Assembly (NCBI GenBank): GCA_040883315.1
Contig: JBFLKU010000007.1
Coordinates: 1-64,000 of the forward strand
Direction: 5' to 3'
DNA: 64,000 bases
DNA from: JAFGUF01 sp040883315
GTDB taxonomy: Bacteria > Bacillota > Clostridia > Christensenellales > UMGS416
Shown: positions 21,815 to 29,718 of the stretch, piece by piece
Layout of the letters: each line of letters begins with the position of its first letter
Numbering within the stretch: position 1 is the stretch's first letter
The notes under the pieces: model-generated
Seen by the model: only the letters and a program-made list of their open reading frames with translations
What the model was told of the DNA's origin: nothing
Database searches by the model: none
Made by a program: the position numbers and the translations under genes

Positions 21815-23284
21815 ATGGATAAAGTTATTAAGATGTATGAGGTAGAAGAACGTTTTCAAAACTTTGCTGATTTGTTGGATAATGTGAGTTTTGAATATCA
21901 GGATACAGATGACGACGGCATAGTCACTATTAAGGCTGAAACTAAATCTGGAAAGTATATATGTTTACAGTATCGAGAAATAAGTTTGCCTGAAATTAAA
22001 GAAATGTTTTTAAGCGGAGAAAAAATAGATTTAACAGGTAAATACATTAATAATTTCGATATTGATAAATTGAATTTGCCGAGTGGATTTCAACTAAATG
22101 TTGATTTTATTGCAGATTTTAGCTACTGGAATGGCGATACAAATTTCAAAGGCTTTGATTTTGGCAAAGGAAATGTTCAGTTTACGGGAGTAAACTTCGA
22201 TAACGGAGATGTTTGGTTTTCTGGAGTCTGCTTTAACATAGGAGATGTATCTTTTTTAAAAGCAAATTTTGGCGAAGGAGATGTAAGCTTTGAAGCAATA
22301 AACTTGTATCAAGGGGATATAAGCTTTTATGACACAAACTTTGGTGAAGGAGATGTAAAATTTTTTGGTTCAAACCTTGGCAAAGGAATTATGAATTTTG
22401 ATGGTACAAACTTTGGCAAAGGAATTGTGAATTTTGATGGTACAAACTTTGGTAAAGGAGATGTGACGTTTGATGGTGCAAATTTTGGTAAAGGAAAAGT
22501 AAGCTTTAATGGGACAACTTCTGATAAAGGAAATATCAGTTTTCGGGGAGCATCAGCAGATATCGTATCTATTATTGGGAGTAAATTTACAAATGATATT
22601 AATTTGCAGTTTCGCTCTATTAATCATTTAGAATTAATCTCATGTACAAATAAACAGCATATGAAAATAAGCGGAATCAAGGAGAAACTATCTTTTAAAG
22701 ATAGTGCCAATCTTGGAAGAATCGAAATTAACTGGGACCAATGCAATGTGAAGAAAGCAATACAAAATGCATATAATTTAAAAGGAAGCAAACATAGAGA
22801 AGGATATAAACGGGATTGTGCAGATGCAGCACACGATTTTCTGCTGCTAAAAGAAAACTACAGAAATATAGCAAACTATGAATGGGAAGATGAAGCCTAT
22901 TTTAATTATATGAAGTACAATACTAAATCTATGGAATGGCCATCAAATAAATTCGGCAAGAAATTTTTTAATACACTATTTGGCGGCATCAGTGGATATG
23001 GAACAAGGATATTGAATATTTTAGTCTCTTGTTTATTGATGATATTGCTATCCGGTGCAATATATTGCAGTGCATTTCATGATAGGGTTCTTACATTTCG
23101 GAATGTACTTAAATCAATGTATTTCAGCACAATTACATTTTTGACTATAGGCTATGGCGATTTTGCACCTGCAAACATGAATTTTAGTGATTTTCAAACA
23201 TTTTGGACAGGTGTGGAGGGCTTTGCTGGGCTGTTTTTGATGTCTATATTCACAATTGTTATAATGCGCAAAGTACTGCGATGA
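21815..23284 (+). CDS. 12-residue-repeat beta-helix protein fused to a two-helix K+ channel pore
   Basis: About 489 residues. After a 100-residue N-terminal region come about eleven repeats of 12 residues (pattern xGDVxFxGxNFG, roughly residues 115-250), with GKGIVNFDGTNF and GKGDVTFDGANF as near-identical examples. A regular period of 12 suggests a solenoid beta-helix related to, but not the same as, pentapeptide repeats. After a mixed region with WEDEAYFNYMKY come transmembrane helix 1 (ILVSCLLMILLSGAIYC), a pore loop with the K+ selectivity filter TIGYGD, and transmembrane helix 2 at the C-terminus. No voltage sensor or RCK domain is present. The pore would sit in the cell membrane with the solenoid in the cytosol, perhaps as ligand sensor. 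The start follows GGCAGG and the promoter position. Confidence 0.8.
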   Translation: MDKVIKMYEVEERFQNFADLLDNVSFEYQDTDDDGIVTIKAETKSGKYICLQYREISLPEIKEMFLSGEKIDLTGKYINNFDIDKLNLPSGFQLNVDFIADFSYWNGDTNFKGFDFGKGNVQFTGVNFDNGDVWFSGVCFNIGDVSFLKANFGEGDVSFEAINLYQGDISFYDTNFGEGDVKFFGSNLGKGIMNFDGTNFGKGIVNFDGTNFGKGDVTFDGANFGKGKVSFNGTTSDKGNISFRGASADIVSIIGSKFTNDINLQFRSINHLELISCTNKQHMKISGIKEKLSFKDSANLGRIEINWDQCNVKKAIQNAYNLKGSKHREGYKRDCADAAHDFLLLKENYRNIANYEWEDEAYFNYMKYNTKSMEWPSNKFGKKFFNTLFGGISGYGTRILNILVSCLLMILLSGAIYCSAFHDRVLTFRNVLKSMYFSTITFLTIGYGDFAPANMNFSDFQTFWTGVEGFAGLFLMSIFTIVIMRKVLR

Positions 23285-23286
23285 AA

Positions 23287-23306
23287 AAGCCGCCAAAAGG
23301 CGGCTT
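23287..23306 (-). terminator. terminator of the trehalose gene
   Basis: AAGCCGCC-AAAA-GGCGGCTT with TTTTTC after it on the reverse strand. It may also serve the channel gene. Confidence 0.7.
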
Positions 23307-23315
23307 AGCAATGGT

Positions 23316-25496
23316 TTATTTTATCAGCTTTTTCAAAAACTCCCGAACAGAGCCAAATGACTTCAGCCTATATTTTGCCTGCGTGATTCCTATGCCCACC
23401 TTGATGGTGCATGCATCCTCCGGCATGGCGTTGAATAGGTCTTCGTCTGTGTGGTCGTCGCCTATTGCCAGCACAAAGTCGTGCTCTATGCTGTGCAGCA
23501 GCTGGGCTGCGCTCTGCCCTTTGTTCACACGGGTGTCCTTCACCTCCAGCACCTTGTTGCCCTCTAGCAGGCTCAGGCTCATGGACTGAATCATGTTGTT
23601 CAGTGCTGCGCGTATTTCCCATATTTTTATGGCTACCATGTCCGGCTCGCATTGGCGGTAGTGGAAGGCGATGGAGTAGTCCTTTTCCTCTATCAGTGCT
23701 CCCGGCATGCGGTCGGAATACATTTGCATCACGCTGTATATGCTCTCTTTCCAGCTGTTGTCCAGGTTCACTGTCATCTCCCAGTCCGTGCCGATTTCCT
23801 TTCGCCATAGTCCGTGAGTAGCCAGAAGATGCATGTCTATATCTCCCAGCCATGATTCCAATGTGTGCCTGTCTCTGCCGGATACAATAGCCACAGTGTT
23901 TTTGGGGTCGGCTGCCAGCTTTCGCAGCAGCTCCTTCACCTCGGCGTCTGGCTTTGCCTGCATGGGGATGGATTTAAACCCGACAAGTGTTCCATCGTAG
24001 TCTAGGAAAATAACTCTTTTCTTTGCCTTTTTGTATTCATCCATTATCTTGGTGCTTCGCTTGTCTATGCTCTTTGTCACCAGCTCCTCGGATAGCTGAG
24101 TGGCGGCGGATAGGGAGGCGATAAATTCATCTGCCCAGAAGTTCACATTGTATCTTTTCAGCCTTCTGTGGAGTATTTTGTTTATAGCCACTTTTTCCTT
24201 TTCAGGCATAGTCAGGGCGGATTGGATACCGTCGGCTATGGCGTTGCTGTCGTTGGCGTTCACCACCACCACCTCGCCCAGCTCGCTGGCAGCACCGGCT
24301 GTTTCGCTGATGACCACCATGCCCTTCAGGTCGGGTCTGGCGGCTATGTATTCCTTGGATACCAGGTTCATGCCGTCACGCAGCGGCGTGACCAAAAGTA
24401 CATCGGCATTTTTGTATAGTGCTATCAGGCTCTCCTGTGAGAATGACTGAAAATAGTACCACACGGGCATCCAGCCCATGGTGGCGTATTTGCCGTTCAC
24501 GTTGCTCACCAGCTCGGCTATTTCGCTGCGCAGCAGCTCGTATGTGTCCACTGCCACTCTCGATGGTGCCACTATCAGGTGCAGGCGTACCTTGCCGATG
24601 TATTCGGGGTATTTTTCTAGGAATCTATCGAATGCCTTTATGCGCTCCGGAATGCCCTTGGTGTAGTCCAGCCTGTCGATAGAGAGCACCATGTGCTCGC
24701 CCTTTATGCTCTTTTGTATGTCCTTTTCTTCCATCACAAACTGCGGGTCATCGTATTTTTTGGAAAACCTTTCGTAGTCTATGCCCATGGGGAATGCATC
24801 CACCTGCACAAATCTGTCTTCGTAGGTTATTCTATTCAGGTTGTGCTCATATCCCAGCAGTCTTCGCACGCTGCTGAGGAAATGCCGAACATAGTCGTAG
24901 GTGTGCAGGCCTATTAAATCCGCACCCAGCAGACCGCGGAGTATGTCGCCGCGCCATACCATCAGGCGGAATATCTCGAAGGATGGGAACGGAATATGCA
25001 GAAAGAATCCGATTTTTGTATTTGGGAATTCGTCTTTTATTATCTGGGGCAGCAGCATCAGCTGGTAGTCGTGTATCCACACGGTGTCGTCCTCGTCCAC
25101 TATCTCTTTCATAGCTTCAAAGAATTTTTTGTTCACCGTTTTGTATGCAGCCCACTGGTCTTTGTCATATTCTGTTTTGTTTATAAAGTAGTGAAACAGA
25201 GGCCATATGGTCCTGTTGCAGAATCCGTAGTAGAAATCCTCCACTTCCTCCTCTGTCATGTATACGGGCAGGCAGTTGAATTTATCCTGAAGCTCATCGT
25301 TCAGCTTCAGTCTGTCGCCCCTAGTCAGCTGCTCTGTGGGTATGCCGGGCCAGCCCACCCATACGCTGTCGCTTTGCTCGTGGTAGCTCTTCAGGCCCGT
25401 CGCCAGCCCTCCGATGCTTTTTTCATATTTAAACTGACTGCCGTCTTTTTTTATGGTTACGGGCAGCCTATTTGATATAAATATTATCTTGCTCAT
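23316..25496 (-). CDS. bifunctional trehalose-6-phosphate synthase/phosphatase (OtsA-OtsB fusion)
   Basis: 726 residues. Residues about 1-470 are a GT20 glycosyltransferase: GGLATGL, VWVGWPG, WIHDYQLMLLPQ, FFLHIPFPSFEIFR, DYTKGIPERI and LRDGMNLVSKEY. They join UDP- or ADP-glucose to glucose-6-phosphate. Residues about 485-726 are a HAD phosphatase of the OtsB type: FLDYDGTLVGF (nucleophile Asp), AIVSGRD, NKGQSAAQLL and IGDDHTDEDLFNAM. The two steps from glucose-6-phosphate to trehalose are thus in one cytosolic protein, for osmotic or desiccation protection. The start at 25496 has AAAGGAG 5 nt upstream. The longer frame starts inside the leader. A small hairpin (GTGCC-N4-GGCAC, 25510-25523) lies just before the ribosome site. 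Confidence 0.93.
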   Translation of the reverse strand: MSKIIFISNRLPVTIKKDGSQFKYEKSIGGLATGLKSYHEQSDSVWVGWPGIPTEQLTRGDRLKLNDELQDKFNCLPVYMTEEEVEDFYYGFCNRTIWPLFHYFINKTEYDKDQWAAYKTVNKKFFEAMKEIVDEDDTVWIHDYQLMLLPQIIKDEFPNTKIGFFLHIPFPSFEIFRLMVWRGDILRGLLGADLIGLHTYDYVRHFLSSVRRLLGYEHNLNRITYEDRFVQVDAFPMGIDYERFSKKYDDPQFVMEEKDIQKSIKGEHMVLSIDRLDYTKGIPERIKAFDRFLEKYPEYIGKVRLHLIVAPSRVAVDTYELLRSEIAELVSNVNGKYATMGWMPVWYYFQSFSQESLIALYKNADVLLVTPLRDGMNLVSKEYIAARPDLKGMVVISETAGAASELGEVVVVNANDSNAIADGIQSALTMPEKEKVAINKILHRRLKRYNVNFWADEFIASLSAATQLSEELVTKSIDKRSTKIMDEYKKAKKRVIFLDYDGTLVGFKSIPMQAKPDAEVKELLRKLAADPKNTVAIVSGRDRHTLESWLGDIDMHLLATHGLWRKEIGTDWEMTVNLDNSWKESIYSVMQMYSDRMPGALIEEKDYSIAFHYRQCEPDMVAIKIWEIRAALNNMIQSMSLSLLEGNKVLEVKDTRVNKGQSAAQLLHSIEHDFVLAIGDDHTDEDLFNAMPEDACTIKVGIGITQAKYRLKSFGSVREFLKKLIK

Positions 25497-25965
25497 ACGC
25501 GCTCCTTTCGTGCCGTTTGGCACATGAAAAATTTATTAAATCAACGTATCACAAATAGAGTAAGGCATCTTACAAATGAATAAAAAAATATTGAAAATTA
25601 AAAATTACAAATTTAAAATATCGTAAAAATCAGTAGTAGATTATGTTGCATGCCCCGCATGAGAATCAGCCCTTTGAATATAAAGCAGCAGAATCAGCTC
25701 TATTTGCAAATGTTGTTTTTTACTTATTATATACTAACATTTTTTGGGGATTTTGTCCAATCCGCTGCTTTTCTGTTTGCACTATCTGCAGCTTAATTTG
25801 ATTGTAAGAAAAGCCAGAAATTAGCAAAATAAAGATTGTAATTAATATCACAAAGTGTTAGAATAATACTATATATAAATGACATATGTTTTAATACATA
25901 TTCTATGATAGGGCGAAGAAATCTGATTAAAATTAAAAAATATATTAAGGGATTTTGGGCAAATT
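25497..25965. other. 469-nt divergent intergenic region
   Basis: It separates the trehalose gene (reverse) from the LRR gene (forward). It contains the GTGCC/GGCAC leader hairpin next to the trehalose ribosome site. The rest is AT-rich, with no open frame of note. No riboswitch class could be recognised. Confidence 0.5.
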
Positions 25966-27105
25966 ATGAAAAAAGTATTTGGTCTCATTGTTTTTGTAGC
26001 TTTAATTATGCTATTGTTTCCCGCTTCTGCTTTTGCTGATAGTTTCAATACAGCAACAGGAGAGCTAGTAATAGATACAAATCCACCCGGTAACAATCTA
26101 GCTCTTGCAATAGCCAATGCTATGGGGGTGAATCCCTATACAAGTGTAACAAGCTTCACCATTACATCAGATGTCATATACACTTTAGGAAGTGCTGATC
26201 AATCATTTATTACATCAGCTTTTGATTTTTTGGAGCGTTTGGATATAGCCAGTACTGTTTCCTTTAATGCAGATGGAGCTCTGCCAGTAGGAGATGTAAT
26301 GAATGGCTTCTGCTCTGGGTTGACCTTTTTACAGAGTGTAAATTTACCTTCTGCAGTATATTTTGGTGATAACGCTTTTGCCGGATGTACTGCATTGTCA
26401 ACAGTTAATTTGCCTTCTGCTGCTTCATTTGACACTGCAGCATTTGTAGCGTGTTATGGTCTAAATTCTATCACATTGCCTTCTGCCACGTCATTTGGCA
26501 CTGCGGCATTTATTAGCTGTATAAATCTATCTAGTGTCAGCTTACCCCTAGCTCAGCAATTTGGAGACCAATGCTTCCAAGACTGTGATTCACTCGCAAG
26601 TGTCAGCCTGCCCAATGCTACTACTTTTGGCAATGCCACTTTTTGGGGCTGCACTTCTCTTACGAGCATCAGCCTGCCTTCAGCGGATAGCTTCTTAGCA
26701 GTTACATTTGGAAACTGCACATCACTATCTAGTGTCAGTTTACCATCTATAACATCCATGGGTCCAGGAACGTTTTCTGGATGTTCACAGGCTATTGTTT
26801 TGACCCTTCCTACATCTGTACCAACTACCGATGTAAATGTATTTGGGGGATACACAATGAATGCCGCATCCAGAGTGAGAATACCTGAGGTGTCATTTAA
26901 CGCATATGATAACCACGCACTTGACGTGACTGGTGCATCTGGCGACGGTCTATGGTTTGGCTGGACCTTGGATAGAATAGCAGCAGGTGCTGTAGCAAAT
27001 CCGCCAACCGGAGACAGAGGATTTAGCTATGTGTGGCTGGTGATGATATTACCTCTGCTGGTAGCAGCATATATAATAGGAAAGAGAAAAATGCTGCATA
27101 ACTAA
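25966..27105 (+). CDS. BspA-type LRR surface protein with NPPTG-like wall-sorting signal
   Basis: 379 residues. A signal peptide (about 1-25, ends ASAFA) precedes about eight LRR_5 repeats of 23 residues (about 85-290; pattern SLPSATSFGxxxFxxCxxLxSV). The C-terminus reads NPPTGDRG, a hydrophobic stretch (YVWLVMILPLLVAAYIIG) and a KRKMLHN tail, the form of a sortase signal with NPxTG in place of LPxTG. The repeats differ from those in the giant protein by having Cys at the turn and few Ile. BspA-type LRR proteins are adhesins. AAGGGATTTTGGG precedes the ATG by several nt. The gene stands alone with its own terminator. Confidence 0.82.
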   Translation: MKKVFGLIVFVALIMLLFPASAFADSFNTATGELVIDTNPPGNNLALAIANAMGVNPYTSVTSFTITSDVIYTLGSADQSFITSAFDFLERLDIASTVSFNADGALPVGDVMNGFCSGLTFLQSVNLPSAVYFGDNAFAGCTALSTVNLPSAASFDTAAFVACYGLNSITLPSATSFGTAAFISCINLSSVSLPLAQQFGDQCFQDCDSLASVSLPNATTFGNATFWGCTSLTSISLPSADSFLAVTFGNCTSLSSVSLPSITSMGPGTFSGCSQAIVLTLPTSVPTTDVNVFGGYTMNAASRVRIPEVSFNAYDNHALDVTGASGDGLWFGWTLDRIAAGAVANPPTGDRGFSYVWLVMILPLLVAAYIIGKRKMLHN

Positions 27106-27129
27106 TCTGACATATAAATTATAAATAAT

Positions 27130-27159
27130 GCCTCTATAGAATTTCTATAGGGGCTTTTT
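27130..27159 (+). terminator. terminator of the LRR gene
   Basis: GCC-T-CTATAGAA-N-TTCTATAG-G-GGC hairpin followed by TTTTT. Confidence 0.75.
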
Positions 27160-27184
27160 ATTGCTCTGCACTACAGCAAAACAG

Positions 27185-27201
27185 ACCGCCCGAAGGCGGC
27201 C
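27185..27201 (-). terminator. terminator of the BlaI/M56 operon
   Basis: Reverse-strand GGCCGCC-TTCG-GGCGGTC stem with a stable TTCG tetraloop, followed by TGTTTTG. The T-run is weak. Confidence 0.55.
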
Positions 27202-27233
27202 TATTAAGAAGTGTGTGTAAGTTGTGTGTCTTA

Positions 27234-29702
27234 TTAATAGAAGTCTATTACTTCGCCTGTCAGGGCATGCACCAGCATATAGCAATTGCTGTTTGTTCTA
27301 TTGCCCGTCCTTATCTCGTTGTCATCAGCCCGGGTGTTGGTTTGTGTTCCCAGAAATGCATATGCAGGCACTAAGTGCTGGCTTCCATCATCATCTGCTA
27401 TTCTAACCATTCCATATGTTATCTGAGTTATATTTATTTTAGAACTGATTGCGCTGCGGTCATTAAACACTCGAGAATCCCAAATATTTCTTTCGAAAAT
27501 TTGAATTGCATCGTTTATAGTAATAGGTACTTCGTTTTGAGTGCTTAGGTTTTTTATTTCCTGCGGATCAGTCCATGATAATTCTAATATGCCGTCTTTG
27601 TCCACAACTACAGTGATGCATTCGCTAAGCCACGGTGACGCAAACAGTACTTCTCTTTCGTCGTCTATTCCCTTTGCCATTGCTCCAAAGGTGCAGAGTG
27701 TATTCTCTACTATAGGCGTAAAGTAGAATATATAGCATTTATCAGCATTTACATCTGAAATTAGGTCTTCATAGCTTGTCCACACGTCATATTCGTCTTT
27801 GGTTACACCGATTTCTACAGCAGCCATAGTCATTTCTTTGTCACAAATTGCGGATACGGCATCCAGTGCAGTGCGTCTGTATTTTGCAAATTCACTTGCT
27901 TCGCTGTCTTCTCCCTCATACCATGTCCCTATACTCGTATAGTACATAAACATATTGTCACGTGAATAGAAAAATGTATAGTTCTCTCCGGGAGAATTAT
28001 CCACGATAATCTCCTGTATATCGCCGTTTTCTGTATATCCCATTAGTGAAAGCATCTGCTGCGGACCCTTGCCAGAGAGAAACGCTGTTTCTCCTTCTTC
28101 GTTTTCTGTAGGAGCAGCCGCAATTCTATCCTTAAGAATTTGTATATATTCGTCTACCTCTGCTTGGTCGCCGCTAGACATTTCCACGCCCTCTATCAGC
28201 TCTGTGTATTCCCTTAGCCTTTTTTCATAGTCAGCTTTGGTCAGCTTAGTGCCGAAATATTCATCGCCCATAAAGTATTCTACTGCTCTGCGAGTGAAAT
28301 CCGTATCGAAGCCATGGGTTTCCACATCCGCTGAAGGGAAGCTGCCAGCAGATGGCTGACTGGCAAATCTCAGATTAAATACAACAGACATATCCAGCCC
28401 ATATTCACTGCTTGTAATTGTTTTTCCATTCATATAATCCAGAGAAAATGCTTCAGGTGTAGTATCAGGACTATATGTAGCGGTTATTGGGTTTCCGTCT
28501 TTGTCGAAATCTATCACTTGGGGAGTGGGAGTGGGGTCGTCTATCTTTTCGTTATGTATAGCCGGAGGCATAGTAGCCATGGGTGTGGGAGATGGCTGCA
28601 CTTGCTGGCATGCTGTTGTAAAGCAGCATACAGAGATTATCATTATCATAATTGCCAAAACGGCAGTTTGCTTTTTGCTTTGTTTTATAGGTTGTAGTAT
28701 ATTCATTATTCTTCTCCTTAGTTTTGTCTCGCTTTCGCAGAATGAGAGCATGTAGGGAGCAGAGTATACCGGCTTTTTGTTTATCATCTTTGCAGCGTCC
28801 AGAAGGCTCTGGCTGTAATGGATTTTCAGGTCTTCATCCAGTCGTTTCATCACGTGATAGTCGCAGCATATCTCCGTGTCGGAGACGTACTGGCGATATC
28901 CTATCCACACCAGCGGATTGAACCAGTATATAGCCTTGGCTGCAAGCCAAAGATAATTTTTTAGTATATCCAGCCTTTTTATGTGCATCAGCTCGTGCAT
29001 CAGTATAAGCTCCATCTTTGTTTCATCCATATGCATTATCATGTTTTGGGGCAGCAGTATTTTGGGTGAAAACAAAGAGTATGCCATAGGCACGGTTATG
29101 TCCTCGCTGATGAAAATATCAACAGGTCTTTTGATGCCTAGCCTATCTTTGGCTCTTTTAAATGCGGACAGCACATTATCTGCAGGGGCTGTGCCCTTGA
29201 TGCGGAAAAATGCGAATATCAGCATGTTTACTATATTTATTCCAAGTATTCCTATGGCACATACTATCCATATGGATGCCGATAGGGCAGGTATATCTAT
29301 GCTCTCTAAAGCGGTTTTTATTTTCTGAAAAGCACTGGGTTGGTTTGAGGTATATGCAGGCAGCTCGTCGTATGCAATGCCTGTGGGTGAATCCGGGGAA
29401 ATAGCCACCGGTATGTCTATTTCGCTCTCCATTGTGTAGATTGGAGGAGCGTAATTATACTCTGCAGAAGGCATTGTTTCCTTTGCTGCGGCTGTCTCTT
29501 TTTCCGGCATAAAGCTCCATATATTTATGGGTGACTCTATGGAAAAGGGCATCAATAAGCGCACCATAACCATAATCCAGAGTACGGATACTACTGCCGG
29601 CTTTATCTTGTTCTTGAATACGCCTTTTGCCAGCAAAACAAATAGTATCATGACTGATGAGAGTATTGTATTTATGATTATTAAATTAAATAGTGCACTC
29701 AT
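27234..29702 (-). CDS. M56-family membrane metallopeptidase / sensor (BlaR1-like), A
   Basis: 822 residues. The N-terminal membrane domain (helices near 5-25, 35-52, 145-170, 345-365) contains the zinc site HELMH (about 230-234) followed by IKRLDILKNYLWL, WFNPLVW and a downstream EICCD, as in BlaR1/MecR1. BlaR1 proteins sense a ligand outside and cleave the BlaI repressor inside. The extracellular part (about 370-822) is not a penicillin-binding domain. It has a Pro/Thr linker and a long domain of unknown kind, ending in NSNCYMLVHALTGEVIDFY. It is the third gene of an operon after a BlaI-like repressor and a second M56 gene, 16 nt after the latter. What it senses is unknown. Confidence 0.85.
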   Translation of the reverse strand: MSALFNLIIINTILSSVMILFVLLAKGVFKNKIKPAVVSVLWIMVMVRLLMPFSIESPINIWSFMPEKETAAAKETMPSAEYNYAPPIYTMESEIDIPVAISPDSPTGIAYDELPAYTSNQPSAFQKIKTALESIDIPALSASIWIVCAIGILGINIVNMLIFAFFRIKGTAPADNVLSAFKRAKDRLGIKRPVDIFISEDITVPMAYSLFSPKILLPQNMIMHMDETKMELILMHELMHIKRLDILKNYLWLAAKAIYWFNPLVWIGYRQYVSDTEICCDYHVMKRLDEDLKIHYSQSLLDAAKMINKKPVYSAPYMLSFCESETKLRRRIMNILQPIKQSKKQTAVLAIMIMIISVCCFTTACQQVQPSPTPMATMPPAIHNEKIDDPTPTPQVIDFDKDGNPITATYSPDTTPEAFSLDYMNGKTITSSEYGLDMSVVFNLRFASQPSAGSFPSADVETHGFDTDFTRRAVEYFMGDEYFGTKLTKADYEKRLREYTELIEGVEMSSGDQAEVDEYIQILKDRIAAAPTENEEGETAFLSGKGPQQMLSLMGYTENGDIQEIIVDNSPGENYTFFYSRDNMFMYYTSIGTWYEGEDSEASEFAKYRRTALDAVSAICDKEMTMAAVEIGVTKDEYDVWTSYEDLISDVNADKCYIFYFTPIVENTLCTFGAMAKGIDDEREVLFASPWLSECITVVVDKDGILELSWTDPQEIKNLSTQNEVPITINDAIQIFERNIWDSRVFNDRSAISSKINITQITYGMVRIADDDGSQHLVPAYAFLGTQTNTRADDNEIRTGNRTNSNCYMLVHALTGEVIDFY

Positions 29703-29718
29703 TATATGCCCCTTATTG

